Positions 40,601-52,246 of a DNA stretch of 64,000 nucleotides are shown one piece after another (the first letter of the stretch is position 1; each line of letters opens with the position of its first letter). Source of the DNA: Panaeolus papilionaceus. Taxonomy: Eukaryota > Basidiomycota > Agaricomycetes > Agaricales. Where the stretch lies: NCBI GenBank assembly GCA_015501605.1, contig JADNRZ010000001.1:1550001-1614000 (forward strand), written 5' to 3'. Under the pieces are notes generated by a model. The model was not told the origin of the DNA. It ran no database searches and saw nothing but the letters and a program-made list of their open reading frames with translations. A program made the translations under genes and the position numbers.

Positions 40601-41487
40601 CAGCTAGACGAGTTGCTCCGATTATCATTCGACACGAGTTTTTCCTTCTCGCTTGCGTCCATCATTTTCAAGGGCATGCGTCACTCAGGCCTGAAGGAAT
40701 CAGCGGAAGCTGTTCTTAGAACACTCTTGCGCGTCACCTTAAGCGCCAACATGCCAAAGGATACTACAAATGGTGCTAAAGATACACCCAGTTCAGAGGC
40801 ACTGGGCTATTTCCTCGCTCTTCTACCAGTATCCACAACGCCGAAGTCATATCGACGCCTCGTTATCGAGTCCAGTATTGAGGAATCACCATCATCTGAT
40901 GCCGCACTCTCGGATACCGATACGGATAACGTTACCATTCCTAGGCTGACTCCAGAGGTGTTGGGGATTGCCGACTCGAATACTGCTCTTCTTGCAGCAT
41001 CATTTGCAGGGACTATTCTTTCCAGTGCCCAGGGGGACGACGCGGAAACAGAGATTTTGTACGGCCTGCTATCCAGCTTGGGTAACGCCTACCCAGAAAT
41101 AATTTCCATAACGTGCGTTTGACTCATCTGGTAACTTGTTTCGAGGTTAAATTATTTCACAGATATGATAGCATGCAAGATCGCATCAGAGAGACCTTTG
41201 CAAATTCTTCCAATGCATCCATCATCCGGTCTGTTTCCAATATTTTCCGCATTGCCTTGCAAGACCCAACACGCAGCAGTGGAAGCAGCAATCACCATGG
41301 ATCAACTTCCACTCTCAGTACCGTCGAAGAACAGTCCATCGGCCCTGGTCGTTCGCACCTCAATGCTTTAGATGAGCTAGGCATGCAAGGTCTTGCCAAC
41401 AACTTCCAGTTCCTTCCACCCAACCGAGGACACGCGACCATTATGATCAATTGGATACCAAGCCTTGTCCAACACATGATATCCTGA
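31619..41487 (+). CDS. Neurofibromin/IRA-type Ras GTPase-activating protein
   Basis: Thirty-two exons: 31619-31831, 31916-32062, 32114-32864, 32920-33215, 33272-33442, 33493-33783, 33838-34311, 34366-34618, 34677-34870, 34931-35220, 35273-35342, 35399-35662, 35711-35917, 35970-36008, 36060-36299, 36354-36371, 36423-36567, 36621-36882, 36936-36974, 37027-37083, 37139-37358, 37414-37761, 37826-37909, 37975-38188, 38248-38349, 38401-38510, 38559-38738, 38791-39345, 39394-39594, 39651-40107, 40155-41112, 41163-41487; 2,724 residues. It speeds GTP hydrolysis on Ras and so restrains cAMP and MAPK signalling (yeast Ira1/Ira2, human NF1). The GAP domain is at about 1220-1620, with arginine finger R1362 in GLFRSNS and the second signature FLRFISPAVVTPENIDI. 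A Sec14-PH module follows (about 1680-1900: DIILDCTAF, FSCARILNPNG, EFIIRRRQGVTVYFS). The rest is helical HEAT-like sequence. Several introns are in frame. Confidence 0.95.
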
Positions 41488-42128
41488 TCTCCATCATGAC
41501 AATAATTCACTTCTGAACCCTGGGCTTTTGTTCATTGTACCACTTACTACTTATTCGCATATTCCCGTCATTGTCGCATATTATATAATGCTTACTACCT
41601 CTTGCATACATGCAGTGATTTACCACTAAACATACTGGATTCTCCGTATATATATTGATCCTTGCTCTAACCACCTACAATACTTACGCTTTTTGGGGAG
41701 CTTTGAATCTTGAGCTTAGTCATTTGATGCCTTACATGTTTTTATCATATTTCATGACAGCATTGCCTCCCTAAATGTTCCAATGTCCTAAAGTGATTGA
41801 CAGGTGACATTGTGGTCGATGTTGAGTCTCATTTTGGCGCCACTCTGAAGACGTGAGGCATGAAGCTTTGAGCCTTGAGGTCGTGAATATTCGATAGTAG
41901 TGCGGCCCTAGTCTCGGGAGTCGGGGTGCATCATGATCGTGCACCCTATCCACATATCACGTGACTTCACCGGCTAAGTTCCAATCTGGGAGGCTGAACC
42001 TGAGGCCCTGAAGTATGAAGGTAATAAACAATTTTGGCCACACAACGATTACAGCATATCATTTCCTTTCTTTCAGACCGATGTGCAATTGTCGTTATTC
42101 CCTTTAAACTACCCATTTCCACCTTGCA
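41488..42128. other. Intergenic region between the RasGAP and coiled-coil genes
   Basis: The 640-base spacer contains the RasGAP 3' flank and a perfect TCACGTGA palindrome. No gene seen; the small minus-strand frame at 41771-41953 is not supported. Confidence 0.5.
41957..41964. promoter_or_regulatory. Candidate E-box TCACGTGA
   Basis: A perfect 8-bp palindrome with CACGTG core, 165 bases upstream of the coiled-coil gene ATG. Such sites bind bHLH factors such as Cbf1 or SREBP in fungi. One occurrence can be chance. Confidence 0.25.
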
Positions 42129-45100
42129 ATGGATGGGTTTCACACAAATCGGTCCTCAACTCCAGAGTCACCTATGACCAACAGCTTTTATCATGCCTCC
42201 AGCACGATTGACGATTTGACTGCTGCTTTAGCCAATTTCTCTCGTGTTCCATCCCCAGAGCCAACAGCCACACTTGCTTGCTGTTGTGACAAAGAGGATT
42301 GCGACAATTTGAAGGCCTGGCTTTCTTTCAAGTCTCGACTTAACAGTCGGCTCATTCTCAGCGCAGGTGCCATTTCATGAACTGCTATCCGCACAATCCT
42401 TACTAACATTGAAGCAGAGGTCGGGCAAGCTTTATTGCAACGACACGAGGCGTATGTGCGACAGAGTGAGGTACGTTATCTTCCCATGGGTACAAGATAC
42501 GTTACGGATTTTCATGGCAGAGGGACCTGCGGGATAATGCACAAGCCCATGCAAGAAATCATGAGGACGAAGAAGCGTTGAAACAGGCACAAACTACAAA
42601 TGAAACTCTGAATCGGGAGTTAGACGAAATATTGAAGGAGAAAACTCAACTGGAAAAGGTGAACTTTGGTTTTTTATTTCATGTTGCTTTTAGTGATCTC
42701 AAGTCATTCTGCTTAAGAGTTTGAACCAAGCATTGGTTAACAACGAAGTCACAGAAGTTTCGAACAAGACCATTTTGCAGGAACTTCAGGAGGCCAAGTC
42801 GACCATATCACGTTTAAGTGCACATCATGCCCGCTCTCTGGGCTGGGATACCAGATTGTCAGCAGCCATGAAAGAAAGAGATGACATGCAGCAGGAACGG
42901 GATAGTGAGACTCACAGAGCCCGTCTAGCAGAATCTCGCTTTGCGGCGTTAAAGGAGAAGACAGGTATGTATTTCGTGTTGGTTTACAGATGTAATGAAC
43001 GGTTGTAATGCTCATTTTGATTGTAACAGGGAAATTGCAAGCAGAGGTCCGACGATTGCAAGCATCCTTAGAAGAAAAGCGACAGTCTCGTCTCGAGTTT
43101 TCAGAGACCATCATTCAAGATGCTCGTTCCCGTCTTGAGACCATTCGTAGCTCGGTAGGTATCTCGTTGACACCCAAATATTTTCTATTAAGCTCACTCT
43201 AGCACTTTGGACGCATTGCAAAGATTGAACAAGACGAACTGACAGCAGTGTTGGAGGCTTTGGTAGAAGATAACGAGAGTCTGAAACGAGATAACGCCGA
43301 GCTCCAACATATGCTCACTGAAACCCGTGAAGACGTCAATGCCTTGCAGCAAGAAGTGGACGAGCAGCGTGCAAACCCTCCACCCCAGCGTTCACCAGGT
43401 GCGTTTAACAATCCCTGAATTTAATTTTTTTTTGCGTTCGGTTTCTTATCCGAGTGTTACAGTGGTCTCACCTTATTCACGTCACGGACACTCTGGAAGT
43501 ATAGCTTCCTTATCCCTGAAGGACTACGTATGTCAACACGACTCCATCTTCTTTTCAGGGTAAAGTTAATTTCCCTCATAGATGCTAAGTCCCAAAGGAA
43601 GATCAGACTCGGTTCATCGCCGACGCCAGAATTCCCAACAACTGAATACTGGGATCAATAGTCAAGAACCACCAACTCCCTTAACAATCGGGGCGGGTCG
43701 TTCTCCACTTTCCCCAACGGCGTCATTGGCCCCATTTGACAACCGATGGACACCGTCTGGTCAGCGTTCACCACACTACCAGTCTTCCCATGTCAGCTTC
43801 GAAATGGACGACGATGCAGACAACCCTCTATCTGATCAATCCGAGGCAGAAAAACCTAAGACCCATCGCCCGCTTCTACTCTTGACCCGATCTCGTGGCG
43901 TTCAAACCGATGCCAGCTCCAATACGGGCCTGGCAACACCCTCTCCTTTGCCATCTTACATGTCTTCCATTTCACCGCAAGACCCGCGTTCCGAAAGCTC
44001 ATCTTTCTCAGAATCTATGGGATCTACCAACCTTTCAAGCATTTTGGAACGCATTTCTTCACTGCTGAATCGTTTGACGCAAGCGGACCCTCTGACCCTC
44101 ACTAATCGTCTTAAACGGCAACATTTGCAGGGAGCAGATGTGGGACACCTCTCACGAATTACCATCAATAACATTGTTGGCGAAGCGTCGAACTTGCGTG
44201 CTCACTACCTAACATTGTTGGAAGATGATAAGACAGTCACTATGTGCACACGAAAGGACTTGCGCAGTCTTTTCAAGCTCGTCAAAGATCTTTTCCATGA
44301 AATGGGAAGCATTCGGTCGACGCTGAATGACATCATTCTAGATCCCGCATCTGCACCCAGAATAAGCGAAAGGGCACTGAACCCAGGAAGAGGGGATAAT
44401 GCTGTGGGTAGTGACGGAGTCATACAAGGGTCCTCAGGCTGGATTGAAGGGCTATCCAAGCTATTTGTCTCTTCGGCGCGAAGTGATCAAGGGTTGGGCA
44501 GTCGACCTGGAATGACACAAGCGGAGAGCGCAAAAGGTCGATCAAGGGCGCCTAGATTCGTGCCTAAGCTCGGACCTGCCCTTGCAGCATCAGCGACAAC
44601 CGTCAACGTTGAATTTACGGGTGCTGGTGTTGGGCGCGCGATAACCAGCACATTTACTCCAGGGGGGACTATTCCCACCACGAACTCAATGCCTGCTGTA
44701 TCTTCAGCCTCGCAGAGCGTTTCTACGGGGTTGATGGACATATTTGCTGGTGCACCCAAAAGCGAGGCTGATCCATGGGTTATTCTACCCAACGCTCCCC
44801 GTACCCTTCACAAATCACAGTCGTTTGTGAGACCTACAAACCTATCAACTGCCACAATTGGTCGTAACACAATGCGAAGGAGTCAAAATAGGCTATCCAG
44901 ACAGGTGGATGCTGTTATTGACGTCAGTCGGCCTCAACAAATCGACGAAGAGCCGGATGACGTACCTCCTTTGCTCGAACGGACGCTGCGCCGGCGCGGC
45001 TTGTCAGATACTTCCATTCATTCTACATTTACAAACCACGCTGAAGATACCACGCTCATTGCCTCCAATGGCCCATCGTCACCCAAGACACCTATTAGCT

Positions 45101-45639
45101 CCACAGGCCCGTCTAGCCATGCCCCTATGTGGTCCGAACGTACTTCAGTATTTTCTGTATTGACGAGCACAGTTCGGAACTTGCATAAGACGGCCGTTGG
45201 AATGGTTCCACAGGGTATATCTGATCCATCATCCAAGGGACCGTTACAACATAGGGAAGAAATGCAAAGTGCAGAACCGGGTGAAGTTGCACTTTCAACC
45301 GATGAGGATCTAACTACGACAGGAAACAGGAGTTCTGGTGGTGAGCAAACCCCACCCGCCATGTTTCCTTCCCCAGCTGTTCCCGTTGTGATACCTGAGA
45401 CGCCACCCCGACGACGAGGGCCTCTTTCCACATCGCGCACATCCGCCTCGAACCGCGATGGTGGATTTAAGTCATCGATACCCAACTTACCCTCACGAAG
45501 TACAACGATCACCGTCGATTCTGTGGCTACAGTTGACCCATTTATTGCAAATAGCCTCCGTGACGAATCCTACCTACATCGGATGGCTCACAGTCGGTCG
45601 ACTCATAAGGAGGACCCTCGTACCCGTGATTTCTTTTAA
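42129..45639 (+). CDS. Large coiled-coil protein with conserved central helical domain
   Basis: Eight exons: 42129-42366, 42418-42470, 42521-42658, 42718-42964, 43030-43154, 43203-43398, 43463-43527, 43582-45639; 1,039 residues. The first 75 residues are Ser/Pro-rich with a CCCDKEDC patch. Residues about 80-330 form a long coiled coil (ETLNRELDEILKEKTQLEK, TKLQAEVRRLQASLEEKR-like heptads). A Ser/Pro-rich linker follows, then a conserved-looking helical block near residues 500-600 (SILERISSLLNRLTQADP, LKRQHLQGADVGHLSRITI, FKLVKDLFHEMGSIRS), and a disordered C-terminal tail with many SP/TP sites, likely kinase targets. I do not recognise the family with certainty. The layout suggests a cytoskeletal or spindle-pole organiser, but that is inference. 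Confidence 0.85.
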
Positions 45640-46089
45640 CCTTCCACTACACATTCGGACGCTTGAATGAATATTTCGTATTATGATTATTCTGTCCTCT
45701 CTAAGTTTGCGAAGTCTCTTCCACATCCTAGCTAGATCCATTGTAGTTTGAGAAATCCTAATAAAGTAAGAATTACCTAATTGAGGTCATTGTAAAGTAC
45801 GTGTTATTGTTTGACTTGACATCTGGTTAGATTGAAACACATCGCAAGGTGTGTTAAAGGGTTGGAAGGAGTCTGCCACTCTGACGGAGTTTCGTATGAG
45901 CCGAGGGGAAAAGACTGTCGTGGAAACTGCGGATACCTATCAACCCCCCTTTTTTTAGCGTGAGATGTAAATTCCTTTTATGAGAATGAGTGACAGTGTT
46001 CTAGCGGGATGTCGAGGCCGTTCTGGTTACAATTTCTTCAGGTTTCTTGGTTTCTTCTGACTTCCACCCCTCAGGTCACCACGACTATC
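45640..46089. other. Intergenic region before the membrane glycoprotein gene
   Basis: About 450 bases; an in-frame ATG at 46009 would extend the next gene by 27 residues. No other gene seen. Confidence 0.5.
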
Positions 46090-48533
46090 ATGGAGCTGCT
46101 CCTTCCGCTCCTTTTGCTATCAAGCTCATCGCTGGTAGCTGGTTATACCTGGACCTTTAAGGAAAACCCACGTCAATGCAGCAATCTCACTATTAACGTT
46201 GAAGGTGATGGTGGAAAACCTCCCTATCGTGTCCTCATTATACCCTCTGGACCAACCCCATTGCCCAACAATATCGAGGCAAGAAGAATCATTGATATGC
46301 CATTCCCGGGGAACGAACGACAAATTAGCTTTCTGTTGCCCTACCCAGAGAACTCTCTATTCGTGGCAGTGGTAAGCACCTTTTGTTTATCATACTTCAC
46401 AATATCTTCTGTGTTTCTGTGGAATGCCTCTCTACCTCCTTTTCTTTGTTATTTTATTGGGTACTGCTGGATCTTTGGAGGATGTGCAAGCAACATTAAC
46501 AATGGCCCCTGGAGCTGGCTTGGATTACATACAAACTATCCAAGCCTGTCGAACTACGGAATATATTCTATGCACTCTACAGCCAAACCGCATTTCTTGC
46601 TTGAAGATCACCTTTGGTAAGTCCCTTGCTTGCTCACAGTGCATATCCTCATTATTGTTGGTAGCTCTATTGTATCCAAGTTGAACACCTACAAACTTCA
46701 ACATCATCATGAACATTTTCAACTCTCATAATTGCTACTCCACACGCTCCACTGGCTGCTAAGTGTCTGCGTACCGCAACCCCCACTTCATTTCGTACGT
46801 CAACGGCCTTGATCTATGTTTATTGTTTTTTCTCCCACGTTCTCACGCATGAGACCTTTGCAGATCGGCTCGTGAAAGCTGCCTAGGCCTATTCAGCCGG
46901 ATCGGTGACCAACTACCGTAACCCAGCTACATTTATCTTGGATCCTGTGCAGACATACCTGTTGTCTGTGCTTCCGATTCGTCTAATCAGCAATCTAAGG
47001 CGCTCCACATGATGGGACACCCTGCATCTTATCTCCCGCTTACACACGTACCTAAAGTGCCAGAGTCATCCATTCAGCATTCCCATCGACGAACTTGATT
47101 GATGATGTCACCCGCCTCATAGCTTTCTCACTGAAGGTTGAATTGTTGAACGACTTGACATCCTCCTGGGAAACTGTTTTGAAAATCATTCTTACTTCTG
47201 GATCACATTCCTTTTATCCTTTGGTTGCTTACGCGCCTATCTTGTGCATAACTCTGTCATTCTAATGTACTGACGCAAAATATTTTAGGTTAGTGATTCG
47301 ACAGGTTTTGGTACTGGTGGCACAAGTGTGGCTGCCCAGGTCACTCACTCAGACGACTCTTCGTGTTTCGACTCGAGTAAAAGTGTTTCTCCGACATTCG
47401 TCTTTTCCATAGAACCTCCAAACCAAATTGTCCAATGTCAATCTATGAGGATATGGTGGGACAAGGCCAACGTCCAAGGGTTAGTTGCCCTTTTGCTTTT
47501 GCTTTTTTATCTGTCACTAAATTTGTCCTCACTCCACAGAACACCGAATTTCCTGGGCGTTATACCAGGAGGAGAATCGTTTTCAATACCCACTGGACAA
47601 ATTACAGACGTCCCTGAGCAAGGGACTGGTTTCAGCTGGACACCATCCATTCGGGGAGGAACGGCCATTTTATTGGTTGGGGGTGATAACCGCGGAAACG
47701 GTACTGGAGGAAGCGTTCCTGGTACCGTCAGTTCTGGTATCAATAACGACAGTAAATGTTTGAACGACTCAAGTCCCAGCTCAACACCTGGTAGCCCTGC
47801 CGGTGGTGCATACCCTACGTCTACAAACGGAGGAACAACTGGAGGTCATGGATCTGGATCAAATGTGGGAGCAATCGTTGGAGGCATTATCGGGGGCCTT
47901 GCTCTACTCATCGTCGTTATTTTGCTGATCTGGTTCTTCCGACGCAAGCAAAAGAAGCAGCGTCGTGTTAAAGAGCGACCCGATCTACTTAACACAGATG
48001 ACGACGAAGAAGAAGGCGACGAGCACGACAGGCGTGGACACAGGTCGGGGGCTTCAGCAGAGCCCAGGAGGAACGAGTTGCCAGAATACTATCAACCGGA
48101 ACCGTTCATGGTCCCAGACCCGACTTTATCTTCCGACACTGGCGATGACCTTGAGAGCCGCCGACCGTTGAGTGGTGCTACAAGCAGCTTCTACACAAGA
48201 GCGACAACGCCAGACGCATCAGGACGACAATCAGTTGCAGGATCTGGTGTGGGTTATGGTTGGAATGGCCAGGCTGGAGGGTCAAGCATGGGCGCCAGCA
48301 ATACCAGAAAAGGAGGCATGAGGCCCATGAGACCAATAAACATCATTCAGCATGACGATGCTGGTCCCAGCGAAGCTACCCCTGCGGAAGGAGAAGTCGA
48401 GACTATCGAACTTCCACCTGCCTATACTGCCGTTGGGAAATCTAAAACTCAAACAAACCCGAAAGGAAAACAGAACGCCTCGTCCAACAACGCGCAGCCA
48501 GCACCCGATTCTCCCGATCCTAATGGATCATAG
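46090..48533 (+). CDS. Single-pass plasma-membrane glycoprotein, function unknown
   Basis: Three exons: 46090-46371, 47289-47479, 47540-48533; 488 residues. The ATG at 46090 opens a clean signal peptide (MELLLPLLLLSSSSLVAG). The ectodomain (about residues 19-260) has a YTWTFKENPRQCSNLTI start with cysteines and N-glycosylation sites, then Ser/Thr/Gly-rich sequence. A membrane helix follows (VGAIVGGIIGGLALLIVVILLIW) and then a basic stop-transfer (RRKQKKQRRVKER) and a polar cytosolic tail with acidic runs. This type I layout is common in mushroom genomes and resembles cell-wall sensors of the Mid2/Wsc kind in shape only. No named domain is visible. Intron 1 is 917 bases, more than eight times longer than any other intron modelled here; the join VAV-VSDSTGFGTGGTS fits the family pattern I expect and keeps phase. 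Confidence 0.8.
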
Positions 48534-49439
48534 CTAGTTCGATGTTACAGTGGAGTGAAGGCGCAAGGATTATTATTTCTTTTAGACGCAAAAGCTCCAC
48601 CATCAGCATCTCGTGCATTTGAAATGGCGCAAACTCTCCATTCGTGTCTACGACAAACTAACGACACCATTTATTGAGACTATTCTAGTCTTTTCCTTCC
48701 TTATTTCTCGTTAGCATGAACAACATGACATGCTGACACTCTACTTCTACCTGTTAACCTGCATTTTCTCTTGTTATCATAGCTGTGGTCTATATTTAAT
48801 CACCCAACTACGGACACTATGGACATTGTCGATTTTAAAGTCACCAGTCTAACATATACCTTCCCCTCTCCAACTCGGAGGGTGTAAAACTTTTTTGGGG
48901 GAAGACCTTCATTCATCTATGTGTACTTTATGTACAATTCGTCATCATTCTCCTTGTCTTCACCAATATACCAGATATCCAAATGCACACGACCTTCCCT
49001 TGTTTACAGTGCTACACGATTTCTTCACTCTTATCTTTATACCGTAGTCATCTTTATTAAAGTCGCGTAATTCTGCTCTGTATCTTGCTGTCGTATTGGT
49101 ATACAATTGATAGGGTGTGTGCTTGGGTGTTGCTTTCAACAGCTAGCCGGATAGGTTGAATCTACACTACGAAATGCCAACAGCCTCGTCAGAACTTCAA
49201 GTGTACGCCACAACTGTAGCACTGGCAGAGCAGAGATTTAGTTCAGACCGCGCGAGCTTCACCGACACCCAGAGTCCCAGACCCATCTCAGAGATCGCCA
49301 TCACGTGGGGTTATTGTGGCAAATTACTTCTATGCTCCTTACACCAACACCCACTCAGACTTCAACATTCAACATTAAAACCCTCACAACATCTACATAC
49401 CGGATATTAAACTAGCATCTGCATACTGTGATTTTCACT
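48534..49439. other. Intergenic region between the glycoprotein and La-related genes
   Basis: About 900 bases with no supported gene. A CACGTG core occurs at 49302-49307, about 135 bases before the next ATG. Confidence 0.45.
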
Positions 49440-51869
49440 ATGGATACTCTGGCATTCATACCTCGGGCTGTAAAGAAGCGTGAACCAACAAACTCCACAC
49501 GGACAACCACATCACCACAGACAGGTCACGCCGCAGTGAGTTCTCTTCCAAAGGCTTCATCCGACGGGCAAGCTCATGCCCAAGATCAAACGAGGCTAAA
49601 CTTGGAAGGCGTTGAACAATCGACGTTTAATCCTGAGCGACAGATATCAGGACCCATAAAAGCACCTGCTAGCCAATCCCAGCACCAGGTGGACTTCTGG
49701 GAGCTCGCTGCTCTTGTCTGTCTCGCGCTTTCGGATTACGTGCTATGGTCAGATCCTGATCTCAAACGAAAAATGGATCTTAACCTACTTTCGAGTGCGA
49801 CGATTGACGCTCAGGGGGAGGGTAAAGTTGATTTGGACAGCACCTCAACGGTAGGCAGCGAAGCAGGATGTACGAATCTTATGGCTGTCATGCATTTGTC
49901 TTGTCTTATACCTTCGTCGAATTTTCACAGACATCCCACTCACGTACCTGCTGGAACACTCGCCTGTATTCCGCTTGAGCAATGCGTTATATAAAACCTA
50001 TCCTCCAACTCTGTATGTCAAGGCACTCCGGACACGAGCGTCTGAGGTTGTTGATGTCCGGCTTGTGCTATCTTCGGGATCGGGTCCATCTAGTAGGGGA
50101 AAGGGGGCTGCATCAGCATTGATTGGGTCAGGATACGAAGTTAGACGAAATTCAGAACTTGGTATTGGTTCGAATTTCGGCAAGTTGGATTGGGAACGAC
50201 GTACCATCTATATGGCATGTGTTTCATGATTCTTTCTACACGCGTCTAACATATGCATTGCAGGAGAATATGCCACCTGCGTACCGGACAATCCCAGGAA
50301 TTATTCAGCTCATATCCAAACTACTATCCGATAAAACATTCAAACAGCTGCAGAACATCACGCTTTTACCCCATCGCAAAGACAAGTCGGAAGATGTACC
50401 TGTATGCAAGGGTTTTGCTCTTGTGACGCTTGCAAGCATCGATGTCGTCGAACTGCTCCTCAAGGCGTGGCCTTGGAACAGGCTCACATCCTCTGGTGCC
50501 GAACAAAATGATGCTTTGCATAACCAACATCCAGATACCACCCTGTCAACAGACGAGGAAACTAGGCGCAATTTACGAAACGAAGCAGGGAGATATGGCC
50601 TGAGGATGTTAAGCAAGAAGAGTTGGGAGATGAAAAAAGCGGAATATTTGCTCTATCGACAACAGCTCGTCGAGGAAATGAATCAAATTCAGGATGATGC
50701 GCGAGGCATGCCGTTCGCCTACGCATCAGATGGCGCGAAGGAGGTCAAGAAGTACACAAATACTTTGGATGATAAAGCAGGAACTTCTTCGGCATCATCG
50801 AACTTGGATATCAATGACCCATACCCCTATGGGTGTTTGGTCTTTGTCCGGAATATTAACTCGGAAACGAATAAAACCACCCTGCGGTCGTTATTTAACC
50901 GGCTGTGTTCTATGTCAGATTGCTTAACCCGTCCAGACGATGGGGGCAGCATCGACTACGTGGATTATAATAAGGGAATGGACACTGTATGTACTTCACT
51001 CTTCACTTTCTTCTGACAACCATGTTCACCTTACACCACAGTGTTTCCTTCGATTGAAAACACCCGCACAGGCGTCATATTTAGTGCATCAAGTAAATTC
51101 ACAAAATCTCTATCAACGATCGGGCTTGGACGCGGAAGGCAATTCTGGAACGAATTCTGGAACGAATGTCCGAGCAGAACTTATTCTCTGCACGAGAGAG
51201 GAGTTATACTGGAACAAAGTACCGGAGAAGGTAAGACGACAAGCCGTAGAACGAGCAGTCGCACTCTCCGCTCATACCTCAGTGGCAACAAATGTATCCC
51301 AACTTCGACAATACGACGACATTTTGATGATACCACCTGATACTCCCTATCCTGTCAGTTGCTTAGTTTTCGTGCGCAACATTCATGTTGGCACAAACAA
51401 AACCACGTTGCAAGCACTCTTCGCCAACCTCAGTGGTTCAAGCTCATCTCAAGCTCCAAATGCTGACCAGGAAAATGGCATCGACTATATCGATTATAGC
51501 AAAGGAATGGATACTGTACGTCTTACAGACTCGTGAAATTATTCGCATCCCAAGACTAATACCCCCTAGTGTTATGTTCGCCTCTGCAACCCGACATATG
51601 CAGCTCGCCTTGTGACGGCCATCAACTCGTCAAGTATTCACCAGACATCGGGATTAGATGCATTGGGGCAAACAGGGGCAAGTGCTTCGGTCACAGCGCA
51701 ACTCATTACAGGCAAACCTGAAGAGCTTTATTGGGGACAGTTACCGGAGAAAGTTAGACAGCAAGCTGTTGAGAAGGTAAGATCTGCAACCAGTGAGAGT
51801 ACCTTAGGAGCTCCTGAAGTGTTGCAGACTTCTTCTCAACTCAAGAGGAAAAGGAATAAGAGAACGTAG
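49440..51869 (+). CDS. La-related protein (LARP7/Pof8 type) with two xRRM domains
   Basis: Five exons: 49440-49821, 49931-50214, 50264-50986, 51042-51515, 51570-51869; 720 residues. A degenerate La motif (DFWELAALVCLALSDYVLWSD, then DIPLTYLLEHSPVFRL) is followed by an RRM-like segment (RRTIYMENMPPAYRTIPGI, KCKGFALVTL-like CKGFALVTLAS, LLKAWPW). The C-terminal half holds two copies of an xRRM: YPYGCLVFVRNI ... IDYVDYNKGMDT-CFLRL ... EELYWNKVPEKVRRQAVE and YPVSCLVFVRNI ... IDYIDYSKGMDT-CYVRL ... EELYWGQLPEKVRQQAVE. In fission yeast Pof8/Lar7 is a telomerase RNA-binding subunit with one xRRM and also acts on U6; human LARP7 binds 7SK. Intron 2 (50215-50263) starts with GC. Exon 1 could end at other sites; the GTAAAG donor at 49822 is the one that keeps phase. 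Function as a telomerase factor is inference. Confidence 0.85.
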
Positions 51870-52246
51870 GTATAGATGTATGTTCGTGGTCTACCTCTTC
51901 ATTACGTAGGTTGAACAACTTTCCCTTGCTTCAATTGATTTGATGCTTTATTTATTTCGGTTCTGTCTATAATTGATGATGTACACTGGAAACCCTGATC
52001 GCGAACAATGAATGCAATACTATTGAAAAAGTCATGATAAATAGAGTGCTACACCAGTGAGAATATTAATCCCTGTCGGGTTCGAGTGACCATTGGTGCG
52101 GGTCTTGAATGCCATTGCAAGTCCAGCTCATGCGTATGAACATTGGAAAGAAGTCATTGGTGTCGTTGATTATCATGAGAATGTTAGGTGATGGGTCGGG
52201 TTGGGGACTGTCGAGATCAAAGTGAGGTAGACCATTGGTGAAGTGA
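51870..52246. other. Convergent intergenic region
   Basis: About 380 bases between two converging genes, probably their 3' untranslated regions. A GGGTTCGAG-like string at about 52077 is not part of a tRNA fold. Confidence 0.5.

Noticed and set aside
46009..46089. Upstream ATG at 46009 as the start of the membrane glycoprotein
   Set aside because: It would place 27 residues before a clean signal peptide; the ATG at 46090 gives a standard secretory start.
46424..46684. Possible gene inside the long intron
   Set aside because: No recognisable domain, no splice partner, and the flanking exons join in phase without it.
52070..52095. tRNA-like GGGTTCGAG string
   Set aside because: No matching acceptor or anticodon stems can be folded around it.
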